From Xenopus tropicalis (Eukaryota; Chordata; Amphibia; Anura; Pipidae): 64,000 bases of DNA. The first letter of the stretch is position 1; every line of letters begins with the position of its first letter. The position numbers and the translations under genes were made by a program. Where the stretch lies: contig NC_030686.2 in assembly GCF_000004195.4 (NCBI RefSeq), forward strand, positions 45,519,961 to 45,583,960, read 5' to 3'. Positions 1 to 10,165 of this stretch are shown piece after piece. The notes beneath the pieces are model-generated. The model saw nothing but the letters and a program-made list of their open reading frames with translations. It searched no databases and was not told where the DNA came from.

Positions 1-829
1 TGGCACAGATCCTATCTGATCCCCCCCATTGTAAGCAGCAGTCCTGCCCTGCTTTATGGCTGAGATTCTAGCTATCTGTATAACAGAGCATTCTGTCACA
101 GTGGCACAGATCCTATCTGATCCCCCCATTGTAAGCAGCAGTCCTGCCCTGCTTTATGGCTGAGATTCTAGCTATCTGTATAACAGAGCATTCTGTCACA
201 GTGGCACAGATCCTATCTGATCCCCCCATTGTAAGCAGCAGTCCTGCCCTGCTTTATGGCTGAGATTCTAGCTATCTGTATAACAGAGCATTCTGTCACA
301 GTGGCACAGATCCTATCTGATCCCCCCATTGTAAGCAGCAGTCCTGCCCTGCTTTATGGCTGAGATTCTAGCTATCTGTATAACAGAGCATTCTGTCACA
401 GTGGCACAGATCCTATCTGATCCCCCCACTGTAAGCAGCAGTCCTGCCCTGCTTTATGGCTGAGATTCTAGCTATCTGTATAACAGAGCATTCTGTCACA
501 GTGGCACAGATCCTATCTGATCCCCCCCATTGTAAGCAGCAGTCCTGCCCTGCTTTATGGCTGAGATTCTAGCTATCTGTATAACAGAGCATTCTGTCAC
601 AGTGGCACAGATCCTATCTGATCCCCCCCATTGTAAGCAGCAGTCCTGCCCTGCTTTATGGCTGAGATTCTAGCTATCTGTATAACAGAGCATTCTGTCA
701 CAGTGGCACAGATCCTATCTGATCCCCCCATTGTAAGCAGCAGTCCTGCCCTGCTTTATGGCTGAGATTCTAGCTATCTGTATAACAGAGCATTCTGTCA
801 CAGTGGCTGAGATTCTAGCTATCTGTAGC
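1..829. repeat. 100-bp tandem satellite, about 8 units
   Basis: Eight near-identical units of 100-101 bp run from the window edge. They differ mainly in the length of a C run (6 or 7) and a few substitutions. The array ends with a partial unit at about 805-829. It is open at base 1, so its true size is unknown. No coding potential is seen. The stretch 830-1210 is unique-looking AT-rich sequence without a recognisable gene. Confidence 0.95.
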
Positions 830-1214
830 ATTTATATCATTTATATCTTATTTATATCTTTGTTAAGCTTAGTTGTCCTTTAAATTGTGGTGAGCAGGGA
901 CAATACAAATGGAAGTATGATCATTCTCCTGTTGGCTGGGGCAGAACTAATTCTGTACTAAGTAATTAAGTATCCCATAGAAGCTTCTACTAGTTGCCAG
1001 TGGGCACAGGGCGGGTACAGCTGGCAGTTACATGAAGCCATAGCTCTGATCTCTAAAGTTAGAATGTGCCCCTGGGATTCCAGTAGAAGGCAGGGAGCAG
1101 TGCAATGTGCCGCTGGTGCCCCTGGCATGGAATGGGTGCCAGGGCTAGAATGTTGGGAGGAAATCAGGCTGCTTCTGGCATTCACATTCCACAGCGAGAG
1201 CGCAGCATCCAGAG

Positions 1215-1700
1215 AAAACACAGACAGACAGATAGACTGACACAGACAGACTGACACAGACACACAGACAGACTGACACAGACACACAGATAGACTGACA
1301 CAGACAGACAGACAGACTGACACACACAGACAGATAGACTGACACAGACAGACTGACACAGACACACAGACAGACTGACACAGACACACAGATAGACTGA
1401 CACAGACAGACTGACAGACTGACACACAGACAGATAGACTGACACAGACAGACTGACACACACACAGATAGACTGACACAGACAGACTGACACACACACA
1501 GATAGACTGACACAGACAGACTGACACACACACAGATAGACTGACACAGACAGACTGACACACACACACACACACACACAGACACACACACACACAGATA
1601 GACTGACACAGACAGACTGACACACACACAGATAGACTGACACAGACAGACTGACACACACACAGATAGACTGACACAGACAGGCTGACTGACTGACACA
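1215..1700. repeat. CAGA/CTGACA simple repeat block
   Basis: The block is built from CAGACAGA, CTGACACA and ATAGACTGACA modules in irregular order and includes a short (CA)n stretch near 1560-1600. Long open frames across it on the minus strand, rich in Cys, Val and Ser, are artefacts of the repeat. Flanking sequence to about 2060 shows no gene. An AATAAA-type motif lies near 2040. Confidence 0.92.
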
Positions 1701-2067
1701 GGGTTGGGGGCAGGATCCTAAATATCCCAGGATGGTATTTGGCTGGCACACCCCGTGCTGTAACACGAAGGCAGGATACACAGAGACATGTAGTTCTACA
1801 GCCTGGCACGGGCACGGGCTGGCACACCGAGCTGACACGCAGGCAGATATCCTTAAACACGCAGATCCGTGTATTCACACACACAGAGCTACAGGCATGT
1901 ATACACATAGGCACACGGCTATACCTGGGATGAAACTCTATGGCAAAATGTAACCGTTTCTTTCTGATTTTAAAGTTTTTTGTGTTTGTTTAATGTTACT
2001 GTAATGTGAAGTTATTGTACTTTTTGTAATGTTTTTATTCAATAAAACATTATAAATAAAGTACGGA

Positions 2068-2900
2068 CCCATATGTATAAATACAAATATACAGAGAAGG
2101 AATGTTCTGGGCACACAATAAGCTGTACCCCCATACTGTACTGTCTAAGGGAAACACTATGGCACCTCCTACCCATATGTATAAATACAAATATACAGAG
2201 AAGGAATGTTCTGGGCACACAATAAGCTGTACCCCCATACTGTACTGTCTAAGGGAAACACTATGGCACCCCCTACCCATATGTATAAATACAAATATAC
2301 AGAGAAGGAATGTTCTGGGCACACAATAAGCTGTACCCCCATACTGTACTGTCTAAGGGAAACACTATGGCACCCCCTACCCATATGTATAAATACAAAT
2401 ATACAGAGAAGGAATGTTCTGGGCACACAATAAGCTGTACCCCCATACTGTACTGTCTAAGGGAAACACTATGGCACCTCCTACCCATATGTATAAATAC
2501 AAATATACAGAGAGGGAATGTTCTGGGCACACAATAAGCTGTACCCCCATACTGTACTGTCTAAGGGAAACACTATGGCACCTCCTACCCATATGTATAA
2601 ATACAAATATACAGAGAAGGAATGTTCTGGGCACACAATAAGCTGTACCCCCATACTGTACTCTCTAAGGGAAACATTATGGTACCTCCTACCCATATGT
2701 ATAAATACAAATATACAGAGAAGGAATGTTCTGGGCACACAATAAGCTGTACCCCCATACTGTACTGTCTAAGGGAAACACTATGGCACCCCCTACCCAT
2801 ATGTATAAATACAAATATACAGAGAAGGAATGTTCTGGACACACAATAAGCTGTACCCCCATACTGTACTGTCTAAGGGAAAAAGTATGGCAGCTCCTTC
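2068..2900 (+). repeat. 104-bp tandem array, left arm, about 8 units
   Basis: Units of 104 bp are 95% or more alike by eye. Each contains an ATATGTATAAATAC segment and a GGGCACACAATAAGC segment. The same unit in reverse complement makes up the array at 4236-5730, so the two blocks form a large inverted repeat around mxra7 exon 1. The apparent 75- and 85-aa frames repeat with the unit and are not genes. Confidence 0.95.
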
Positions 2901-3125
2901 CCTCTAGCCATTTATATATAGTTAAGGTATTCTAGATGTAAGGTATACTGTATTTCCCTTTCAATAAACTGTTGAGCTGTTTCGGCCCCTCCTCTGCTAG
3001 GGAGCTGATACAGGAATCCAGCACTATTCAAGGCAAAAGTTTTGGGACATTCCATAGATTCCCATCCCCTTGCTCAGTGTAGTGGCTGCACTTCGTTCAT
3101 GGAATTACTGAGGGGGCACATAACT

Positions 3126-3395
3126 AACCGTGGCCATACATGAAGTTGCCAAAACAAGTGGAATTTCTCCCTATTTACCCACCTAAGATGGGCAATAACG
3201 GACTCATTTGATCATTTAGCCCTAGGGTCAAATGATCAAATTAAAATTGCAGGAATATTGGCCATTGTACCAAGGACCGCATCCCCGATCCAATGGAAAT
3301 ATCAAACCTGTGCAATCAATTTTAGGCCAGATATCAGTCAGGTTGGGCCGTCGGGGGTGCCCCTATGGCAGATAAATTGGCCTTTAGGATCCGAA
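3126..3395. mobile_element. Degraded MITE with GTGGCCATACA-type end
   Basis: The left end resembles the terminal repeat (GGTGGCCATACAC) of the better preserved element at 58527-58860. The interior has the same kind of CGATC/CCAAT-rich text. The right terminal repeat is not clear, so limits are approximate. Confidence 0.45.
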
Positions 3396-3554
3396 TCACC
3401 TTTACCTAGAAACTGACCATGGTCTCTTTAATATCTTTCTCCCCAGTAAGAGTTTGAAATGGGAACCCAAGTGGGCTGGTACCACCAGTTGCTTTCTATC
3501 TGGATGCCAGTTACACATTGGTACCATGTTGGGCAGTGAGTAAGCACTTAGCAA

Positions 3555-3655
3555 TGAGTCAGGTAACGCCCACTTATTGTACAGCGCTGCGGGATATGTT
3601 GGCACTTTATAAATAAATGTTAATAATAATAATAATAATAATAATGGTGGCCCTG
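3555..3655 (+). mobile_element. L2-type LINE 3' tail ending in (TAA)n
   Basis: The segment ACTTATTGTACAGCGCTGCG followed by GCACTTTATAAATAAATGTT and a TAA microsatellite matches the 3' end of the LINE at 35315-36722 (there on the minus strand) and the tail at 6985-7055. It is a 5'-truncated insertion in the first intron of mxra7. Confidence 0.75.
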
Positions 3656-3680
3656 CCCTCAAAGCAACAGTTGCTCTTAC

Positions 3681-4043
3681 CTTACTGTCATCTTCTTCCT
3701 GGCTGGATTGGCTGGGCGTCCTCGTCTGATTGGCTGGGGGCTTCACTGCCTCTGGCTCTTTTGCCCCCTCTGGGAGTGGCTCTTCTTCTCTTGCCCCAAT
3801 TTCCTCCACCGGAATCTTTTCACCGTCTGGGTCGTCCGCCGCCTCCGCCTCCTCTGCCGTTTCTTCCTGTATCGTTTCTTCTTTCTCCGAAGTCTCCGTT
3901 ACTTTTTCCTCCTCTTCCTCCGCAACTTCAGCCTGAGGTTTCCCCCCTCCAGAGCGCAGTTTGAGCAGCAGTGTGGCCAGGAGCAGGGCCAAGGCTGTGA
4001 ATATGAGCGGCAGGGCAAAGGGGTATTCTGCTGCGGACTCCAT
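3681..4043 (-). CDS. mxra7: Matrix-remodeling-associated protein 7, first coding exon (partial gene)
   Basis: Exon 1 begins at the ATG at 4043-4041 and ends at 3681 before a GTAAGA donor (a donor 4 nt earlier is also possible), giving 121 residues. Residues 6-28 form one hydrophobic helix (FALPLIFTALALLLATLLL), a likely N-terminal membrane anchor. A long Glu-rich acidic and Pro-containing stretch follows and ends EEDDSK. The known MXRA7 protein has the same plan: short N-terminus starting MEx, a single helix, then acidic low-complexity sequence before a conserved C-terminal part encoded by later exons. Those exons are absent here and should lie left of base 1. Reading past the donor gives an implausible poly-Leu tail, which supports the splice. 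The next gene on the same strand is jmjd6, as in human. The function of the family is poorly known; the name comes from co-expression with matrix genes. Identity rests on the N-terminus and gene order. Confidence 0.75.
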
Positions 4044-4235
4044 GCTGGCTGGGGCTCGGGAGGCTTTTGTTCTGCTCTGGGGCTGAGCACTCAGGAATGA
4101 TCCTTTCTCCTCCCAGCTGCCCCTTCCACAACACAGCTGTCATTCCCTTGGCCCGGCCTCTTCCAGCAGGATTCCTTTCCCAGCCACATCCCTCCTCCTT
4201 CCTTGGAGCACAGGGAGCCAGAGGGCTAATCAAAT
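4044..4235 (-). promoter_or_regulatory. mxra7 5' leader/promoter region
   Basis: About 190 bp of moderately GC-rich sequence separates the mxra7 start codon from the right inverted array. It holds several CAGCTG/CCTTCC blocks but no clear TATA box. The array therefore starts unusually close to the presumed promoter. Inference from position only. Confidence 0.4.
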
Positions 4236-5730
4236 CCACTGTATGAGGGTACAGCTTATTGTGTGCCCAGAACATTCCTTCTCTGTATATTTGTATTTAT
4301 ACATATGGGTAGGAGGTGCCATAGTGTTTCCCTTAGACAGTACAGTATGGGGGTACAGCTTATTGTGTGCCCAGAACATTCCTTCTCTGTATATTTGTAT
4401 TTATACATATGGGTAGGAGGTGCCATAGTGTTTCCCTTAGACAGTACAGTATGGGGGTACAGCTTATTGTGTGCCCAGAACATTCCTTCTCTGTATATTT
4501 GTATTTATACATATGGGTAGGGGGTGCCATAGTGTTTCCCTTAGACAGTACAGTATGGGGTACAGCTTATTGTGTGCCCAGAACATTCCTTCTCTGTATA
4601 TTTGTATTTATACATATGGGTAGGGGGTGCCATAGTGTTTCCCTTAGACAGTACAGTATGGGGGTACAGCTTATTGTGTGCCCAGAACATTCCCTCTCTG
4701 TATATTTGTATTTATACATATGGGTAGGGGGTGCCATAGTGTTTCCCTTAGACAGTACAGTATGGGGGTACAGCTTATTGTGTGCCCAGAACATTCCTTC
4801 TCTGTATATTTGTATTTATACATATGGGTAGGGGGTGCCATAGTGTTTCCCTTAGACAGTACAGTATGGGGGTACAGCTTATTGTGTGCCCAGAACATTC
4901 CTTCTCTGTATATTTGTATTTATACATATGGGTAGGGGGTGCCATAGTGTTTCCCTTAGACAGTACAGTATGGGGGTACAGCTTATTGTGTGCCCAGAAC
5001 ATTCCCTCTCTGTATATTTGTATTTATACATATGGGTAGGGGGTGCCATAGTTTTCCCTTAGACAGTACAGTATGGGGGTACAGCTTATTGTGTGCCCAG
5101 AACATTCCTCTCTGTATATTTGTATTTATACATATGGGTAGGGGGTGCCATAGTGTTTCCCTTAGACAGTACAGTATGGGGGTACAGCTTATTGTGTGCC
5201 CAGAACATTCCTTCTCTGTATATTTGTATTTATACATATGGGTAGGGGGTGCCATAGGTTTCCCTTAGACAGTACAGTATGGGGGTACAGCTTATTGTGT
5301 GCCCAGAACATTCCTTCTCTGTATATTTGTATTTATACATATGGGTAGGGGGTGCCATAGTGTTTCCCTTAGACAGTACAGTATGGGGGTACAGCTTATT
5401 GTGTGCCCAGAACATTCCTTCTCTGTATATTTGTATTTATACATATGGGTAGGGTGCCATAGTGTTTCCCTTAGACAGTACAGTATGGGGGTACAGCTTA
5501 TTGTGTGCCCAGAACATTCCTTCTCTGTATATTTGTATTTATACATATGAGGTGCCATAGTGTTTCCCTTAGACAGTACAGTATGGGGGTACAGCTTATT
5601 GTGTGCCCAGAACATTCCTTCTCTGTATATTTGTATTTATACATATGGGTAGGAGGTGCCATAGTGTTTCCCTTAGACAGTACAGTATGGGGGTACAGCT
5701 TATTGTGTGCCCGAACATTCCTTCTCTTGG
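4236..5730 (-). repeat. 104-bp tandem array, right arm, about 14 units, inverted
   Basis: This is the reverse complement of the unit at 2068-2900. Units are mostly 104 bp, with several small deletions (for example near 4555, 5050, 5105, 5260, 5452 and 5548). Together with the left array it can in principle pair over hundreds of bases. The following stretch 5731-6060 shows no gene or recognised repeat. Confidence 0.95.
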
Positions 5731-6060
5731 CACATACCCATGGGCAAACAAAGGCAAATTCATGGGCTTTATTGGTGAATCAGTGTGTGCAGCCTATGGC
5801 CGTGCAGCTGTTACACGAGTAAAACTCCCAGAATCCAACAGCTGTGTAGCTGAGTGAGACAAAGGAACAGCTGATAAATAAAGGGGAACTTCACTGCTAA
5901 CAAAGGAGCAACACATTAGGGCTACACTCTCGCTCCGTTAGTCCCACCATAGGGGAAATCCTCATTTGGCAGCTAATTTTTATTTTGGTTATTTGCCCAG
6001 TTTCCTACAGATTGTGTGTTTTCCACTGTGAACCTAATTGATACATTTAGGGTATCATGA

Positions 6061-7055
6061 TTGTAAGCTCTTTTGGGCAGGGCTCCCTTCCCCTCTTGTA
6101 TCGGTTACTGATTGCTTTATATGTTACTCCTTGTAGATTGTAAGCTCTTTTGGGCAGGGCTCTCTTCCCCTCTTGTATCGGTTACTGATTGCTTTATATG
6201 TTACTCCTTGTAGAGTGTAAGCTCTTTTGGGCAGGGCTCTCTTCCCCTCCTGTATCGGTTACTGATTGCTTTATATGTTACTCCTTGTAGAGTGTAAGCT
6301 CTTTTGGGCAGGGCTCTCTTCCCCTCTTGTATCGGTTACTGATTGCTTTATATGTTACTCCTTGTAGAGTGTAAGCTCTTTTGGGCAGGGCTCTCTTCCC
6401 CTCTTGTATCGGTTACTGATTGCTTTATATGTTACTCCTTGTAGAGTGTAAGCTCTTTTGGGCAGGGCTCTCTTCCCCTCCTGTATCGGTTACTGATTGC
6501 TTTATATGTTACTCCTTGTAGAGTGTAAGCTCTTTTGGGCAGGGCTCTCTTCCCCTCTTGTATCGGTTACTGATTGCTTTATATGTTACTCCTTGTAGAG
6601 TGTAAGCTCTTTTGGGCAGGGCTCCCTTCCCCTCCTGTATCGGTTACTGATTGCTTTATATGTTACTCCTTGTAGAGTGTAAGCTCTTTTGGGCAGGGCT
6701 CTCTTCCCCTCCTGTATCGGTTACTGATTGCTTTATATGTTACTCCTTGTAGAGTGTAAGCTCTTTTGGGCAGGGCTCTCTTCCCCTCCTGTATCGGTTA
6801 TTGATTGCTTTATATGTTACTCCTTGTAGAGTGTAAGCTCTTTTGGGCAGGGCTCTCTTCCCCTCTTGTATCGGTTACTGATTGCTTTATATGTTACTCC
6901 TTGTAGAGTGTAAGCTCTTTTGGGCAGGGCTCTCTTCACCCCTTGTATCGGTTACTGATTGCTTTAAATGTTACTCTGTATGTCCAATGTATGAAACCCA
7001 CTTATTGTACAGCGCTGCGGGGTATGTTGGCGCTTTATAAATAAATGTTAATAAT
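6061..7055 (+). repeat. 77-bp tandem array derived from an L2 LINE 3' tail, ending in the intact tail
   Basis: About 12 units of 77 bp each carry TTGTAAGCTCTTTTGGGCAG and CGGTTACTGATTGCTTTATA. The same text occurs once, on the minus strand, in the 3' region of the LINE at 35315-36722. After the last unit the LINE tail continues normally (TGTCCAATGTATG, then CAGCGCTGCGGGGTATGTTGG, then AAATAAATGTTAATAAT). The array is thus an internal expansion of a truncated LINE insertion. Confidence 0.88.
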
Positions 7056-7059
7056 ATCA

Positions 7060-7215
7060 TGGGGAATGGCTCAAATGGGGCAAGCAGTATGGCAGCACAT
7101 AAATATATCTATAATTCATACACACAGAGAGGGCATGGGATGGGCACACAATGAACTATACCAACATACAGAAACACTATGGCAGCTCCAGCCCATGCAA
7201 ACATACACAGAAGGG
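7060..7215 (+). repeat. Diverged relatives of the 104-bp repeat unit
   Basis: Two degenerate units keep landmarks of the 104-bp arrays: GGGCACACAATGA, AAACACTATGGCAGCTCC, CCCATGCAAACATACACAGA. They are clearly older than the homogeneous arrays at 2.1-2.9 and 4.2-5.7 kb. No gene is visible from 7216 to about 8040. Confidence 0.6.
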
Positions 7216-8046
7216 ACCCATTTAGGAACAATAGGAAAACATGTCCAGTTCATTACCCAATTTTACCCCGTTGTACTATTTCCCAGGCGTTGCCCAATGG
7301 CTGCAGGGGAAGGGAGGTGTATTACACCAGGCTGGAGCTGGCATCCCACTAATCTATGTTATTTATGGATCAGTGACTTACTCACTCTGAACAGCTGCTC
7401 CCCCTTCTGGCAGTCACGGAGTGTTACATTTCAAGGGACCCAAACAATGCCAGGCCTATGGGAGGCATGACTGGGTGCCAGCAAGTATGGGCTCTTCTGC
7501 TTCCCAGTACAGTAGGCATGGATAGAACTGGGCAGATGTATGCAAGCACTGGGAGTAAGTAGAAAGAGGAAAGTGTAAATTGGCCATAGTGGGAATGCTA
7601 CATATTCCCTGAAGTCAGAACTGCTAATTTTGCAAACGCTGCTTTCCTGGAAAGACTGCAGAACTGTAACAAAGAAGCGGGCGAGTGATTAAGGCTAACG
7701 GGTCATGTTATTATTATACACGGCATTACAAGTAAATATAACTAGGTACCTTGCTTTGTAACCAATGGGGGAAGCCATTTTCCACTGCACTCCCTCACTC
7801 TAAGCCTTGTTTCCTGCCTTCTACTGCATAGGAAGTGAGGTGTGCGCTGGGTTATGGCTTCCCCCCAAAGATAAACAAGTCCTGGTAGAATCATTCCTAG
7901 AGCTGAACATGTTGCTCTTCTGTTTTTACTTCATATTAGATTCTAAAATCCACCAGTATTTATTTATCCCTTGTCTATCTCGTTTTTTTCCCAGTACTCT
8001 TTAGCAGCTAGATTATTTATTTATTTTTTTTGCCACTTTCCTTCAG

Positions 8047-8203
8047 GGAATTGATGGCAATAAAGCAGTACAGGTATAGTGATCAGCGATTGGCTCGTTT
8101 AATGCGCAAACACAGGGGACAACAGTACATGTGTTTTGTGGACACGAGTCGTGTCATGGGGTTTGTTCAGGCTACAATTAAACACCTGAGGCCAACACAA
8201 CAG
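8047..8203 (+). other. Possible orphan exon, unknown product
   Basis: A pyrimidine-rich acceptor ending CTTCAG precedes an open stretch of 157 nt, followed by CAG/GTACAG as a possible donor. In the open frame it encodes about 52 residues, including RYSDQRLARLMRKHRG. I do not recognise it, and I see no partner exon nearby on this strand. It could be a fragment of a transposon gene, a lineage-specific exon or chance. Confidence 0.2.
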
Positions 8204-8332
8204 GTACAGGGCAAGTAACACAAGGCTGTAAATATCCCATAGGAGTTAATGTATACAGAGATTCAGCCCACGGCTTGCTATGTGTATGGCATGAATAGGG
8301 TTGCCACCTTAATTTAATACGAGCCACACAGG

Positions 8333-8600
8333 GACTGGCCCACAGGGATACCAGGAAAATTCCCGGTGGGCCCTCCTGCTTCTACCCTATTGGCCTAATT
8401 CAGGGTCATTACTTATTTTTCTATGGGAACAAAGCAACTAAATATATAAAAAATACAGATTATAGTTTGTAAAGATAAAAAGAAAACTAGGAATATATAG
8501 AGACTGAGTAAGAAATGGATGAAAAAAAGTTTAGAGAGTGGGCCCATAGTCTTAAGGTTTTCTGGTGGGCCCCTGGGGTCCCAGTCCGTCACTGGGGCCA
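8333..8600. mobile_element. Non-autonomous DNA element, GGGACTGG...CCAGTCC family
   Basis: The left part has GGGACTGGCCCACAGGGATACCAGGAAAATTCCCGG in degenerate form and the right part GGTGGGCCCCTGGGGTCCCAGTCC, in inverted orientation. The same ends occur at 16620-16862, 63222-63490 and 63950 to the window edge, so this is a dispersed element family. Ends are approximate. Confidence 0.6.
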
Positions 8601-9039
8601 CTTATTGAATCCTCACCCTGCATGGCTAATTAGCTATTAATCTAGATGCACGCTGCAGACTGAACTGATTTATGTGCAGCCATGCTTCTAAATGAATTGC
8701 TAATTAGCCATGCAGGGTGTGGATTCAATATGTGGCCGGTATTAAAGGGGTGAGGTGATAACACTAGGTATGAGAGGTCCGACTGTGTATTGTGCATCCA
8801 TCCAGCCAGTGGGTCACTTTGCTGCAGCATTGTTCCATTAATTAAGGCTCACACCCGCATGTTTAGAACAACAGGAAGTGATGTAAAGCTGCAGCGCCTC
8901 CATTTCCTGTTGGACGACCCATCATCAGGGCCAATAATCCTCGACCCACCAGTATGGTCAAACCTGGGCAGGTGTGGCCAACTTAACACAAAATAGGCTT
9001 TGCACAGCAGACGCAAGAGAAACAAGAGCCACAAGAAAT

Positions 9040-10165
9040 TCACCTTTAGATGTGACTTTTATTTTTGTTAGAAAAAAATATATATTAAAAAAAAAAAAAC
9101 AAGAGAAAAATTACAGTTTTAAATTAACAGAGCAATCACAGACTTTAAAAATCTCGGCTTTCGAGTGATATTAAAGGTAATTCCGACACAAATTAGATCA
9201 GGATTTATCCGTTTAAAAAGAATTCTCTGGGATTATTGGCGTGTATTGTCTCTTTAAATGGGTTTAAAGGGTATTTATATATATAAATGGAGGTTTATGT
9301 TGCTTGTGCTGCAGTGCATTAAGTACTAGGCCTGGTTAAAGGCAATGTAAACCCAAAAACACAAAAGATGTCCTTCTAAGCAGCTCCCCAATATACAGTC
9401 GTTACTCATTTGCAATGGTTTTAAAGTCATGGGTAAGTGCCACTGCTGCTTATATCTGTTTATATCTTTCTTTTCCCTAGTTCTGACTCCTGAAACAATG
9501 TAGCAGAAGTCAGCCTTTGCAGGTTTGCCAATCAGCTGGCTTCTACATGGCCTCAAAAGCCAGTGCAGAGAGAACAAAGGGACGGTCGCTGCAGTTATAG
9601 TTACAGATAACTTTAAAACCAGTAAAAATGTGTAATGAATGTATATTGGGAAGTAGCTGAAAACGGTGTTTTCTTCCATTTGGCCAATTGGATATTTGGG
9701 TTTAGATTCCCTTTGATTCCCAGACACACATTTATAAAGAAGGGGGCTGCTAAAGGTATTGTACATGCTGCTCAGTCGATGCGGCACTCCTTCAGGGGAT
9801 ATCTGTCGAACTTTCCCTTTTAGACTTCTATTAGCAGAAAGCTGTAGCTGTTAATCCCCAAATACAGACAGAGAGGCCCCCTGTGTGCGGAGTGCCGGCC
9901 AGACAGCTGGAATGAAGCAGCAAAGTTGAAGGAGAGATGGAGGCCACAAACCTTGAGAAGGAGGAACGTCTTGGCCTAACTGGCTTTTTGGCTAAAAGAC
10001 TGATAATCCCATGTATTCCGGCCTATTAAATACAGTCTGTGTGAGATCTAATATAAAACAGTAAGACTGCTTTGCTCTGCGGGTGTGTAGCAGCACAGGG
10101 GGCAGGAGTGGGAGTCACCATATTCGTAGAACTGGGAACAATGGTTGCTTGGCCTTTGCTTGGTG
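9040..10165 (-). other. jmjd6: jmjd6 3' UTR with poly(A) signal
   Basis: The region between the jmjd6 stop codon and an AATAAA on the minus strand at 9063-9058 has no splice signals or coding potential and fits a 1.1-kb 3' UTR. The cleavage site is inferred to lie about 15-20 nt beyond the signal. Confidence 0.6.

Noticed and set aside
1..829. Regular 100-bp repeat considered as a CRISPR-like array
   Set aside because: The whole unit is conserved with no repeat/spacer division, and the DNA is clearly vertebrate.
958..1914. Long Cys/Val/Ser-rich open frames on the minus strand
   Set aside because: They are translations of the CAGA/CTGACA simple repeat and its flanks; several frames are open at once and show the repeat period.
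3402..3680. C-terminal extension of the mxra7 frame beyond residue 121
   Set aside because: It begins at a good splice donor, runs through a simple repeat giving poly-Leu and then a LINE tail, so it is intron sequence.
2050..5860. Many near-identical 75- and 85-aa frames on both strands
   Set aside because: They recur every 104 bp in both arrays and are unit shadows, not a gene family.
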